Below, one piece after another: positions 16,414-24,710 of a DNA stretch of 64,000 bases (positions within the stretch are counted from its first letter, which is position 1; the number at the start of each line of letters is the position of its first letter). The stretch is from Candidatus Kapaibacterium sp. (GTDB lineage: Bacteria; Bacteroidota; Ignavibacteria; Kapaibacteriales; UBA7675). Where the stretch lies: NCBI GenBank assembly GCA_028284775.1, contig JANQRB010000084.1:43634-107633 (forward strand), written 5' to 3'. A program made the translations under genes and the position numbers. The notes under the pieces were generated by a model, which worked only from the letters and a program-made list of their open reading frames with translations, was not told where the DNA came from and ran no database searches.

Positions 16414-17758
16414 ATTTGTCGAATCAATACAGAATATATTCAAGATCGAGGATCTGCGTCAGCGCATCGTTTTTACGGCGCTGATTTTGATTGTCGTTCG
16501 GATTGGAGCGCATATTACCCTGCCGGGTATCGATGTCGCGGCACTCAAGGCCGCTAACTCGGCCAGCGACTCCAACACATTTTTTGGATTTATCGATCTG
16601 ATTGTCGGCGGCGCGTTTTCGAATGCCGCCATTTTTGCGTTGGGCATCATGCCCTACATCTCGGCCTCGATTATCCTGCAGCTTGCAGGCGTCGTGATTC
16701 CCGAAGTGCAGCGTCTGCAGCGCGAAGGTGAAGAGGGCCGCCGAAAAATCAATCAGTGGACCCGCTTCGGAACTGTGCTGATTTCAGCGCTGCAGGCCTG
16801 GGGCGTTTCGATCAAAGTTATTAATACTCGTTATCTGGGCGTTTCGGTCGTGCCGGAGGCGGATTTTCTCTTCACCTTTACATCGGTCGTCCTGCTTACA
16901 AGCGGTACGGTGTTTCTGATGTGGCTGGGTGAACAGATAACCGAACGAGGGATCGGCAACGGTATTTCGCTCATTATTTTCATCGGTATTATAGCTCAGC
17001 TACCTCTCGCGATTAGTCAGGAGGTGCTGTTGATCGATAGTGGCGAACGCAACCCCGTTGTTTTCATCATTGTGCTCGTCTTGCTGAGCCTGGTTATTAT
17101 GGCCGTGGTGCAGCTTACGCAGGGGACGCGCAAAATACCGGTCCAGTATGCTAAACGGGTTGTGGGGCGCAAGGTCTATGGCGGAACCACCCAGTATTTG
17201 CCCTTGAAGGTAAATACCGCCGGGGTGATGCCGATTATCTTTGCCCAGTCGATTATGTTTGTGCCGCAGACCTTTGCCAGTTTCTTTCCGACTTCGGATT
17301 GGGCGGGCTTCATATTCAAGTACTGGAACGATCGATCGTTTCTTTACTCGGCGGCCTACGCATTCATCATCGTCTTCTTTACCTATTTCTACACAGCCAT
17401 TGCCTTCAACCCGCGCGATGTGGCCGACAACATGAAAAAACAGGGCGGCTTTATTCCGGGCGTACGTCCCGGCAAACACACCGCCGAATTTATCGATCGC
17501 ATTCTGACGAGGATCACCCTGCCGGGATCGATGTTCCTGGCCTTGATTGCGATCTTGCCCGTCTTCGTCTCTAATGTGCTAGGTATATCGAGTCTCTTTG
17601 CCTCATTTTTTGGCGGCACCAGTCTGCTGATTATTGTTGGTGTAGCGCTCAATACTCTGGAGCAGATCGAGTCGCATTTGCTGATGCGGCACTACGACGG
17701 ATTCATGAAGAGCGGACGAATGCGCGGTCGCGGCGTTCGCAGCAGCGGAGGTTTTTAA
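16406..17758 (+). CDS. secY: Preprotein translocase subunit SecY
   Basis: SecY forms the protein-conducting channel of the inner membrane with SecE and SecG. The 450-residue sequence has about ten hydrophobic segments, the plug-region sequence following ITLPGID, and the conserved ALGIMPYISASIILQL and GGTTQYLPLKVNTAGVMPIIFA stretches. The cytosolic loop with NPRDVADNMKKQGGFIPGVRPG, which contacts SecA and ribosomes, is intact. The start codon overlaps the end of rplO. It would deliver precursors of Sec-dependent envelope proteins, including SprA and the lipoproteins in this window. Confidence 0.98.
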   Translation: MNKFVESIQNIFKIEDLRQRIVFTALILIVVRIGAHITLPGIDVAALKAANSASDSNTFFGFIDLIVGGAFSNAAIFALGIMPYISASIILQLAGVVIPEVQRLQREGEEGRRKINQWTRFGTVLISALQAWGVSIKVINTRYLGVSVVPEADFLFTFTSVVLLTSGTVFLMWLGEQITERGIGNGISLIIFIGIIAQLPLAISQEVLLIDSGERNPVVFIIVLVLLSLVIMAVVQLTQGTRKIPVQYAKRVVGRKVYGGTTQYLPLKVNTAGVMPIIFAQSIMFVPQTFASFFPTSDWAGFIFKYWNDRSFLYSAAYAFIIVFFTYFYTAIAFNPRDVADNMKKQGGFIPGVRPGKHTAEFIDRILTRITLPGSMFLALIAILPVFVSNVLGISSLFASFFGGTSLLIIVGVALNTLEQIESHLLMRHYDGFMKSGRMRGRGVRSSGGF

Positions 17759-17764
17759 GTCTTA

Positions 17765-18550
17765 ATGTCGAACGCGCCTTCCATAAAGATTGCTTCGGAC
17801 ATCGACCACATTGCGGAATCCAGCCGTATCGTGGCCGAGACACTGCAACTTGCGGGCAAACATGCGCGGCCCGGCGTCGAAACGTTAGAGCTCGACCAGA
17901 TTGCGGAGGATTACATCCGCAGCCAGGGCGGCGAACCGGCGTTTAAGGGATATCAGGTAGACAGACTGGTATTTCCGTTTACGCTTTGCATCTCCATCGA
18001 TGATGAGGTGGTGCATGGCATGCCCGGCAAACGGCGCCTGGAAGAAGGGATGATCGTTTCGATCGATTGCGGCGTTAAGAAAAACGGTTTCTTCGGCGAT
18101 AGCGCCTATACTTTTGCGATCGGCGCCATTTCCGAGGAGAAGCAGAAACTGCTCCGTGTTACGCAGGAAGCCCTGCAGCTCGGCATCGAACAGGCTGTTT
18201 CGCGCCACAAGGTCTATCACATTGCCGGGGCGGTTCAGCGGCATGTGGAAAAAAATGGCTTTTCGGTTGTGCGCGATCTTGTCGGTCACGGTATTGGCCG
18301 CCAATTGCATGAAGATCCGCCGGTGCCGAATTTTATTCCGCCTCTGTTGCATCGCAGCCAGTATCCGAACAAAAAACTGCAGCGCGGTCGTGGTCTGGCT
18401 ATCGAGCCGATGGTCAACGCCGGCAAAAGCGCAGTCGTCACCGCCGCCGACGGATGGACGGTAAAGACAAAAGATGGATCGCCTTCTGCCCATTTCGAGC
18501 ATACGGTGATTGTACAGGATAATGAAGCTCTCGTTCTTACTGTCGCATAA
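17765..18550 (+). CDS. map: Methionine aminopeptidase, type I
   Basis: This 261-residue metalloenzyme removes the initiator methionine from new proteins. The metal ligands of the pita-bread fold can be placed at Asp101, Asp112, His175, Glu214 and Glu245, with the substrate-contacting His84 in VVHGMPGKR. The blocks GHGIGRQLHEDP and AIEPM are typical. It lies six bases after secY and upstream of infA, an order shared by many Bacteroidota and Firmicutes. Confidence 0.97.
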   Translation: MSNAPSIKIASDIDHIAESSRIVAETLQLAGKHARPGVETLELDQIAEDYIRSQGGEPAFKGYQVDRLVFPFTLCISIDDEVVHGMPGKRRLEEGMIVSIDCGVKKNGFFGDSAYTFAIGAISEEKQKLLRVTQEALQLGIEQAVSRHKVYHIAGAVQRHVEKNGFSVVRDLVGHGIGRQLHEDPPVPNFIPPLLHRSQYPNKKLQRGRGLAIEPMVNAGKSAVVTAADGWTVKTKDGSPSAHFEHTVIVQDNEALVLTVA

Positions 18551-18562
18551 AAACTGAGACTT

Positions 18563-18781
18563 ATGGCCAAACAGGATTTGATTCGCGTTGACGGAATTGT
18601 GGAAGAAACGCTCCCCAATGCACAGTTTATTGTGAAGCTTGAAAACGGGCATAAAGTACTCGCCCACATTTCCGGAAAAATGCGAATGAATTTTATCAAG
18701 ATCATCACCGGCGATCGCGTTACAGTTGAACTGTCGCCGTATGACTTGAAGAAGGGCCGCGTAGTTTACCGATATAAATAG
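18563..18781 (+). CDS. infA: Translation initiation factor IF-1
   Basis: This 72-residue OB-fold factor occupies the A site during initiation. It reads AKQDLIRVDGIVEETLPNAQF and continues to GDRVTVELSPYDLKKGRVVYRYK, a full match to the family in length and motifs. It follows map by 12 bases. Confidence 0.97.
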   Translation: MAKQDLIRVDGIVEETLPNAQFIVKLENGHKVLAHISGKMRMNFIKIITGDRVTVELSPYDLKKGRVVYRYK

Positions 18782-18825
18782 AAAGTAAACGAAATAGACT
18801 TTCGAGACCAGTGGAGGATGCAATT

Positions 18826-18942
18826 GTGAAAGTACAGGCATCAGTCAAAAAGCGGTCGGCCGACGATAAGATTGTTCGCCGCAAAGGCCGGGTTTACGTG
18901 ATCAATAAAAAAAATCCCCGTCACAAACAACGTCAAGGCTAA
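18826..18942 (+). CDS. rpmJ: 50S ribosomal protein L36, cysteine-free type
   Basis: This 38-residue protein starts at GTG behind GGAGG and begins MKVQASVKKRSADDKIVRRK, ending NPRHKQRQG. The cysteine and histidine ligands of the zinc-ribbon form (CxxC...C....H) are absent: the first pair is replaced by SADD and the third by Asn. This zinc-independent version is the form typical of Bacteroidota. Position between infA and rpsM is standard. Confidence 0.95.
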   Translation: MKVQASVKKRSADDKIVRRKGRVYVINKKNPRHKQRQG

Positions 18943-18951
18943 CAAGAAGTT

Positions 18952-19332
18952 ATGGCACGTATTGCAGGTGTTGACTTGCCCAAGCACAAGCGGGCGATTA
19001 TCGGATTAACGTACATCTTCGGCATTGGTACCTCCGCTTCGAAAGAAATTTTGGAAAAAGCGGGAATCAGTGCTGATAAACGTGTAAACGACTTCAGCGA
19101 TGAAGAGGTGGCGCGAATTCGCTCCATCATTCAGAATGAATACCGGGTGGAAGGTCAGCTCCGCAGCGAGTTCCAACTTAACGTCAAGCGCTTGATGGAT
19201 ATAGGTTGTTACCGTGGCCTGCGTCACCGTCGCGGCCTCCCTGTGCGGGGGCAGCGTACACGTACCAACGCGCGTACACGGAAAGGCAAGCGCAAAACGG
19301 TGGCCGGTAAGAAAAAGGCCGGTGTTAAGTAA
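18952..19332 (+). CDS. rpsM: 30S ribosomal protein S13
   Basis: This 126-residue head protein contacts the P-site tRNA and forms bridges to the 50S subunit. It begins MARIAGVDLPKHKRAIIGLTYIFGIG and includes YRGLRHRRGLPVRGQRTRTNARTRKG, both diagnostic. It starts 9 bases after rpmJ. Confidence 0.98.
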   Translation: MARIAGVDLPKHKRAIIGLTYIFGIGTSASKEILEKAGISADKRVNDFSDEEVARIRSIIQNEYRVEGQLRSEFQLNVKRLMDIGCYRGLRHRRGLPVRGQRTRTNARTRKGKRKTVAGKKKAGVK

Positions 19333-19422
19333 ATACTGGCTGCTCTGTGGCGTGGTCTGCGCCATGGAAGCTAATCTCAATGCGAAATATCTTTTACGTG
19401 AGACTATAGAAGCGATACATCT

Positions 19423-19812
19423 ATGGCAAAATCGTTTTCGAAAAGGGCCAAAAAGAAAGTCGTTGCCGACATACAGGGCAGGGCTTTCATCCGCGCTACT
19501 TTTAACAACGTGCAGGTTACGATTACGGATATCTACGGCAATGCCCTGAGCTGGTCATCCGCCGGACGCAACGGATTCCGTGGATCGAAGAAAAATACGC
19601 CCTACGCAGCACAGGTGTCGGCGGAAAATGCCGCGCGCGAAGCCTATGACATGGGCTTGCGTAAAGTGGAAGTGTTTGTTAAAGGACCGGGATCCGGACG
19701 TGAGGCGGCCGTTCGTGCGATGTCGCAGGCTGGCCTCGAGGTGACGTCGATTATCGACCGCACTCCCATTCCGCATAATGGCTGCCGGCCGCCGAAACGC
19801 CGGCGCGTATAA
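19423..19812 (+). CDS. rpsK: 30S ribosomal protein S11
   Basis: This 129-residue platform protein contacts mRNA in the exit region. It contains the segments ATFNNVQVTITDIYGNALSW and the C-terminal DRTPIPHNGCRPPKRRRV. Unlike most relatives, the next gene is rpoA and not rpsD: only 153 bases separate the rpsK stop from the rpoA start. Confidence 0.97.
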   Translation: MAKSFSKRAKKKVVADIQGRAFIRATFNNVQVTITDIYGNALSWSSAGRNGFRGSKKNTPYAAQVSAENAAREAYDMGLRKVEVFVKGPGSGREAAVRAMSQAGLEVTSIIDRTPIPHNGCRPPKRRRV

Positions 19813-19848
19813 ACGCCCGGTCGTCGGTACGAGTATCTAGCGGACTGG

Positions 19849-19880
19849 TTGACAGACAGGCATTGTGCCTGCGCTAATTT
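19849..19880 (+). promoter_or_regulatory. Possible promoter of rpoA-rplQ in the rpsK-rpoA gap
   Basis: TTGACA (19849-19854) is followed by TAATTT (19875-19880) after 20 bases, longer than the ideal 17. A perfect 6-bp hairpin with a 3-base loop (19857-19871) occupies the spacer. The pair lies where rpsD would normally be and could give rpoA its own transcription start. It is a motif match only. Confidence 0.35.
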
Positions 19881-19965
19881 CGGTTGCGAGCGGTAGTTGG
19901 AAATCGGTATTGGAAACCTGACGCCAAAATTTCTTCCTCAACAACGAGCAGATAAGAAAGCTTCT

Positions 19966-20970
19966 ATGAGCAATAACACTGCAATGCAGATGCCCGAAAG
20001 GGTTCAGGTCCACGAAACGTCAACATCTTCGCGCGGTGTCTTTGTCCTTCAGCCGCTGGAAGAAGGCTACGGTGTAACGCTTGGTAATGCGTTTCGCCGG
20101 GTGCTGCTTTCCTCCGTGCCGGGCGCCGCGATCGTCGCGGTAAACATCAGCGGCGTGCTGCACGAATTTCAGACGATACCGGGAGTCACTGAAGACGTCT
20201 CGGAGATTATCCTCAATCTCAAGGGCGTACGTCTACGCCTGCTTGACAAAAAGGCCAACCGCGTCGCCTTTCGTTTGAAAGGACCGTATGAGTTCACGGC
20301 CAAAGACATTCAACTGGCCAGTGATCAGATCGAAATAATGAATCCCGACCATCACATCGCTACTTTCGCCGAAGACGCGGATGTGGAATTCGAGTTGCTG
20401 ATCGGACGGGGCAAGGGCTATGTTCCGGCCGAAGAAAATGTCAACCCGGATTACCCGGTGGGCATGATTCCGATCGACGCAATTTATACGCCGATCAAAA
20501 ATGTAAAGTATGACATCGAGCCGACGCGCGTAGGCCAGAAAACAGACTATGAAAAGCTGATGATTACCGTTACAACCGACGGGACGATCGACGCGGACGA
20601 AGCGATGGAGCATGCCGCCAAAATCCTGCGCGAGCACATCCAGCTCTTCATCAGCTTTGAAATCGAAGCGCCGCCGGAGCCGGAAGACGAAGCCAAGGAA
20701 GCCGAAGTGGCGCGGATACGCCGTATCCTGCTGACCCCGGTGGATGACCTGGAACTTTCAGTGCGCTCGCACAACTGTCTGAAAGCAGCAAACATTCGGA
20801 CACTTGCCGATCTTGTCAGGCGGCAGGAGTCGGATATGCTGAAGTTTAGGAACTTCGGTCGCAAATCCCTGGCGGAGCTTTCTCAAATTGTCCAGACATT
20901 CGGCCTGCAGTTTGGGATGGATGTAGAAAAATATATTACTGAAGAAGACATTAAGTCGGTGGCGGAATAA
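19966..20970 (+). CDS. rpoA: DNA-directed RNA polymerase alpha subunit
   Basis: The alpha dimer nucleates assembly of RNA polymerase and its C-terminal domain contacts upstream DNA and activators. The 334-residue sequence has the N-terminal assembly domain (LEEGYGVTLGNAFRRVLLSSVPGAA) and, after an acidic linker near residues 235-245, the helix-hairpin-helix C-terminal domain (ELSVRSHNCLKAANIRTLADLV and FGRKSLAEL). The ATG at 19966 was chosen as the family start; an upstream in-frame extension to 19897 has no homology-like content. It is followed by rplQ. Confidence 0.97.
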   Translation: MSNNTAMQMPERVQVHETSTSSRGVFVLQPLEEGYGVTLGNAFRRVLLSSVPGAAIVAVNISGVLHEFQTIPGVTEDVSEIILNLKGVRLRLLDKKANRVAFRLKGPYEFTAKDIQLASDQIEIMNPDHHIATFAEDADVEFELLIGRGKGYVPAEENVNPDYPVGMIPIDAIYTPIKNVKYDIEPTRVGQKTDYEKLMITVTTDGTIDADEAMEHAAKILREHIQLFISFEIEAPPEPEDEAKEAEVARIRRILLTPVDDLELSVRSHNCLKAANIRTLADLVRRQESDMLKFRNFGRKSLAELSQIVQTFGLQFGMDVEKYITEEDIKSVAE

Positions 20971-21029
20971 GCGATTGAGAACGCTCGTCGCTCATCATCG
21001 AAGCAGAATTCTAAGGTGAGAACTAGGCT

Positions 21030-21743
21030 ATGAGACATTTAAATTCCGGTCGTAAATTGCAACGCACGAGCAGCCACCGCAAGGCCCTGCTCAGCAATAT
21101 GGCTACCGCCTTGATTGTGCATAAGCGCATCGAAACCACGGAAGCCAAAGCCAAAGAACTACGGCCTTTTGTAGAGAAGCTGATCACCCGCGCCAAACAT
21201 GCTCGCAAGCGTGAGAATGAAGGAACGCTGACGGGCGGCAATCAGACGATCGACATTCATGCGCGTCGGACGGTGGCTAAGTTGATCCGTGACAAGGCCG
21301 CACTGGAAGAGCTCTTCGATACCGTGGCCGATGTGGTGGAAAGCCGTGAAGGCGGTTACTGCCGGATAACCAAACTCGGTGTCCGTCGCGGCGATGCGGC
21401 CCGGATGGCAGTCATCGAGCTGGTTGACTGGGGCGAGGATCAGGATGGCTCGGTTACCCTGCGTCGTCGCCGTCGCAAACAGGAGGGCGGCCCTGCCTCG
21501 GCTCCACAGGAAGCCCAGGTTGAGCAAAGCATCGAAGACAGTGTCTCTGCTGCAATCGAGACACTGGAATCGATTGACCAGAAGCAAGAGGCGGGAGCTG
21601 CATCCGATGATGCAGGCGATGCAACCACCGTTGATTCTGCCGTCGAGCCTACAGCGGAAGCCTCGAGCGAGTCCGAGAAGGGCGACGATGACAGCGACAC
21701 AGATGATAGCGACACAAAGGACGAACCAAAAGCAGGTCAGTGA
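21030..21743 (+). CDS. rplQ: 50S ribosomal protein L17 with long acidic C-terminal tail
   Basis: The first 125 or so residues are ordinary L17 (MRHLNSGRKLQRTSSHRKALLSN and RRGDAARMAVIELVDW). They are followed by a basic patch (RRRRRK) and about 100 residues dominated by Ala, Ser, Asp and Glu, ending in DDDSDTDDSDTKDEPKAGQ. Total length is 237 against about 120 in E. coli. Bacteroidota L17 proteins often carry tails, but this one is long and strongly acidic. It closes the ribosomal cluster and is followed by a terminator. Confidence 0.96.
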   Translation: MRHLNSGRKLQRTSSHRKALLSNMATALIVHKRIETTEAKAKELRPFVEKLITRAKHARKRENEGTLTGGNQTIDIHARRTVAKLIRDKAALEELFDTVADVVESREGGYCRITKLGVRRGDAARMAVIELVDWGEDQDGSVTLRRRRRKQEGGPASAPQEAQVEQSIEDSVSAAIETLESIDQKQEAGAASDDAGDATTVDSAVEPTAEASSESEKGDDDSDTDDSDTKDEPKAGQ

Positions 21744-21792
21744 TTTTGTTTCGACCTGATTAAGTATCATACCTTTGACAGCAATTAGTCTA

Positions 21793-21828
21793 AAACGCCG
21801 AGTTCCTAATCTCGGCGTTTTTGCTTTT
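21793..21828 (+). terminator. Intrinsic terminator after rplQ
   Basis: A 10-bp stem (21793-21802 with 21811-21820) closes an 8-base loop; the stem ends in T residues that continue as TTTTTGCTTTT. It lies 50 bases after the rplQ stop and before engB, ending the ribosomal protein cluster. Confidence 0.85.
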
Positions 21829-21880
21829 CCTGCCACGCGGTACTCTGTCGACGCTTTTCCGGGGCATTGCGAGAAACGAC

Positions 21881-22471
21881 ATGGATGTTCTTGAGGCCGA
21901 ATTCGTGCTGAGCGCTGCAAGCAGCGCCGACTTACCTCCCGCGACGCTGCCGGAGGTAGCATTTATCGGTCGCTCGAATGTCGGCAAATCGTCCCTGCTC
22001 AATTTGTTGCTGCGACGGCGAGATCTGGCAAGAGTCAGCGCCACGCCGGGCAAGACCAGGCTGATTAATTTCTATCAGGTGGCCGGTGGCTGGATGTTTG
22101 CCGATTTACCGGGCTTCGGCTATGCTAAAGTAGCGCGTAGCGAACGCGCCGCCTGGCGTGAATTGGCCTCCGAGTATCTCAGCGCTCGCGACAGCCTGAA
22201 GCTGGTCTGCTACCTGGTCGACAGCCGCCATGACCCGACTCCGATCGATCTATGGATGTTGGAATGGCTGGAAGAACTGGGCCGCCCTTTCATCGTGGTC
22301 TTAACGAAGATAGACAAAATCGGCGCCGTGGCCGCCGACGAACGTGTACAGCAACTGCGGGATCTGCTGCAGTTTTGCCGATTTAACCGGGATATTGTCG
22401 CGACATCCGCCAAAACCCGTGTCGGGCGCGCGAATGTATTGGCACTCATTAAACGAGCTTGTGCAACCTAA
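21881..22471 (+). CDS. engB: Ribosome biogenesis GTP-binding protein EngB (YihA/YsxC)
   Basis: This 196-residue GTPase acts in assembly of the 50S subunit. All G motifs are visible: GRSNVGKS (30-37), the TPGKT switch (55-59), DLPG (75-78), TKID (142-145) and TSAK (175-178). The ATG at 21881 gives the usual start (MDVLEAEF); an open frame extends upstream into the terminator but is not credible. purE starts 11 bases after its stop, so both may be co-transcribed. Confidence 0.95.
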   Translation: MDVLEAEFVLSAASSADLPPATLPEVAFIGRSNVGKSSLLNLLLRRRDLARVSATPGKTRLINFYQVAGGWMFADLPGFGYAKVARSERAAWRELASEYLSARDSLKLVCYLVDSRHDPTPIDLWMLEWLEELGRPFIVVLTKIDKIGAVAADERVQQLRDLLQFCRFNRDIVATSAKTRVGRANVLALIKRACAT

Positions 22472-22481
22472 CTACAATGCT

Positions 22482-22994
22482 ATGACTGCAATTACAGAGC
22501 CCACTTCCGCCGCGCCGCTGATTGGAATCATTATGGGCAGCGATTCGGACCTCGCCACGATGCGGGAGGCCGCCCACATCTGCGCTGAGTTCGGCGTTGT
22601 CTACGAAATACGCGTCGTTTCGGCTCATCGTACTCCGGATGACATGGCCGAATACGGTCGCAACGCTCACCTGCGCGGCTTGAAAGTTATTATTGCCGGC
22701 GCTGGCGGCGCCGCCCACTTACCTGGAATGATTGCTTCCCACTCGCCACTACCCGTAATCGGCGTACCGGTGCAGAGCCGTTCGCTGCAGGGACTCGATT
22801 CGCTCCTCTCGATCGTGCAAATGCCGGGTGGCGTGCCGGTTGCTACGGTTGCGATCGGCGGCGCCAAAAATGCCGGACTTCTGGCTGTCGAAATACTGGC
22901 TATCAGCGACCGGGCGCTGCGCGAACAACTCGTGGCCTATAAGGCAAAGCTGGCAGATGATTCGCGCCAAAAGAATGACGGCCTGAAGGTCTAG
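22482..22994 (+). CDS. purE: N5-carboxyaminoimidazole ribonucleotide mutase
   Basis: This enzyme converts N5-CAIR to CAIR in purine biosynthesis. The 170-residue sequence has GSDSD (19-23), SAHRTP (47-52) and AGAGGAAHLPGM (72-83), the class I active-site motifs with the catalytic histidine in SAHRTP. The ATG at 22482 gives a short N-terminal lead before the Rossmann-like core. purK, its usual partner supplying N5-CAIR, is not next to it; the following DNA is a non-coding repeat. Confidence 0.95.
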   Translation: MTAITEPTSAAPLIGIIMGSDSDLATMREAAHICAEFGVVYEIRVVSAHRTPDDMAEYGRNAHLRGLKVIIAGAGGAAHLPGMIASHSPLPVIGVPVQSRSLQGLDSLLSIVQMPGGVPVATVAIGGAKNAGLLAVEILAISDRALREQLVAYKAKLADDSRQKNDGLKV

Positions 22995-23020
22995 TGCTTT
23001 TTCAATTTAGTTTATTCTAG

Positions 23021-23116
23021 TCCCCCCTCTTTTGAAAGAAGGGCCAGGGGAGTTAGAAAGACCTTGAGAGTTCATAACCCCTCCCAACCTCCCCTTTTTC
23101 TAAAGGGAAGGGGAAT
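23021..23116. repeat. Intergenic palindromic GC-rich repeat element
   Basis: Between purE and the next gene lie two adjacent imperfect palindromes made of C-runs and G-runs: one from about 23022 to 23052 (CCCCCCTCTTTTGAAAGAAGGG and onward) and one from about 23078 to 23114 (CCTCCCCTTTTTCTAAAGGG and onward). Their outer ends are short AT-rich flanks (ctag / attctaa). This arrangement resembles non-coding repeats dispersed between genes in Bacteroidota and other bacterial genomes. A second copy is not present in the window, so the repeated nature is inferred. Confidence 0.5.
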
Positions 23117-23217
23117 TCTAAAAAACTTATTTGAAAGAGCTCAAGGGCGTAGGGTGATAAGTTTGCAATGGGGCCGGACAGCGGATTTCCAAACGCACAA
23201 TCCAGGCATTGCATTAT

Positions 23218-24612
23218 CTAAAGCGATTCCAGGAATGCAATGAGCGCTTGGCGATCATCCACGCTGAGAGTACGAACAAACTCGCGTGCCGCTTCGGCTT
23301 CGCCGCCGTGCCACATTATTGCTTCCATCAGGTTGCGCGCACGACCATCGTGCAGCAAATCGAAATGATCGTGCACCAGGCGCGTCAAGCCGATACCCCA
23401 GAGCGGCGGCGTGCGCCATTCACTGCCCGTAGCTTCAAAGTCAGGCCTGCCGTCGGCCAGGTCTTCACCCATATCATGCAAAAGCATATCGGTATACGGC
23501 TGAATTCGTTGCTGCGAAACCTCCGGAACATCGGGTAGCGTGCCCGTTTGCAGCGATGGTACATGGCAGGAAGCGCATCCGGCATCGGCAAACAACTTTT
23601 TACCTCGCAGCACCCTGGGATCGTCTACATTGCGACGAGCCGGGACCGCCAGCGTTTGCGTGTAAAACGTGACGTCCTCCAGGATTTGCATATCGACTTC
23701 GGGCTCATCCGACAATCCGTCGCTCTGGGGCTGGCCGGCGGCGCTTTCCAGCGGAAAAACGGGACTCGTGACACCAATATCGCCGTTATAAGCGGCGGCG
23801 GACTGCTGTAACAGACTGGGCTGGTTGGCTTTCCAGCCAAATCGTCCAAGTGCCTGGCGCTGATTGATGAAGTCCCATACATAGTTCGGCCGTCCGGAAA
23901 TACCGTCGCCATCGGCATCGTTCGGGTCGGCCAGTGCCAGAATGGTACTCTCGTCCAGCGCTTCGAGCAAACCGCGTCCGAAAACGGGCAGCGCTACCCG
24001 CGGCGACAGCAGGATATCCGAAGGCAATGGTTGGTATGGATCTTCGAGAATGTAGGTAGGGCGGCGCAGCGAATACACACTGCCGTCGGCGAAGCTATGT
24101 GTTTCTTCCGTATAGGTGACGCGTACGCTCGCCTCCGGCAGAACGCCGAAAATGGCTTTGTCGGCTATCTGGGTGCCGAAGCCCGGCACCGGGCGCGGTG
24201 CATTCGGTACAGCGGGGTCACTGCCCGGAACGCTTACCCGGACGAGGGCCGAAACAAGATTCTCGCCGGGAAGTGGTGCGCGCCCGCGGCCGTCGGCGGG
24301 GTGACATACAACGCAAGTATTGTTGTTGAATATTGGTCCGAGACCGCGATTGACGGCCGCGGGCGCGGACACGAATTCCGCTTCGAAGGCGAGGTCGCCG
24401 TCCAGGTGCTTATCGAATTGCGCGCCGGCTAGATTAGGCGCGGGGAAGGAAAATGCCTTGGTCGTATTGCTGAAAACGGTGGTTTCGCCGCCGGAGAGAT
24501 AGCGTTCGTCATCGCTGGGAGACGGCGTCGGCACGATGGCATCATCGTCGCTGCAACTTATCACGCTCATTAGCAGGCTCGTGGCTGCCAAGTACATGCC
24601 AATTCGATTCAT
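23218..24612 (-). CDS. Di-haem oxidoreductase lipoprotein (DUF1111 / DHOR family)
   Basis: This 464-residue protein has a lipoprotein signal with the acylated cysteine at position 20 (VISC). It contains two haem-binding CxxCH motifs, CVVCH at 100-104 and CASCH at 346-350, the layout of the di-haem oxidoreductase family that resembles cytochrome c peroxidases. Conserved blocks include DADGDGISGRPNYVWD and DMLLHDMGEDLADG. The ATG at 24612 follows AGGTGATC; an upstream GTG lies inside that ribosome binding site. It is the last gene of a minus-strand set with imelysin and a porin, a pairing also known from proteobacterial iron-uptake loci. A role in metal redox during uptake is inferred. Confidence 0.9.
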   Translation of the reverse strand: MNRIGMYLAATSLLMSVISCSDDDAIVPTPSPSDDERYLSGGETTVFSNTTKAFSFPAPNLAGAQFDKHLDGDLAFEAEFVSAPAAVNRGLGPIFNNNTCVVCHPADGRGRAPLPGENLVSALVRVSVPGSDPAVPNAPRPVPGFGTQIADKAIFGVLPEASVRVTYTEETHSFADGSVYSLRRPTYILEDPYQPLPSDILLSPRVALPVFGRGLLEALDESTILALADPNDADGDGISGRPNYVWDFINQRQALGRFGWKANQPSLLQQSAAAYNGDIGVTSPVFPLESAAGQPQSDGLSDEPEVDMQILEDVTFYTQTLAVPARRNVDDPRVLRGKKLFADAGCASCHVPSLQTGTLPDVPEVSQQRIQPYTDMLLHDMGEDLADGRPDFEATGSEWRTPPLWGIGLTRLVHDHFDLLHDGRARNLMEAIMWHGGEAEAAREFVRTLSVDDRQALIAFLESL

Positions 24613-24669
24613 GGCGATCACCTGTCTGACAAAATGATAAAAGAAAAGATAGCGCTAGAATCGCGCACT

Positions 24670-24701
24670 GCCGCGCCGGCCTTTTGAGAGCGCGGCGCGG
24701 C
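24670..24701 (-). other. GC-rich stem-loop between imelysin and DHOR genes
   Basis: A perfect 9-bp inverted repeat (24670-24678 with 24693-24701) closes a 14-base loop just after the imelysin stop codon. No T-run follows on the minus strand, so it is better read as an mRNA-stabilising or attenuating hairpin than as a full terminator. Confidence 0.45.
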
Positions 24702-24710
24702 TTGTCACTG

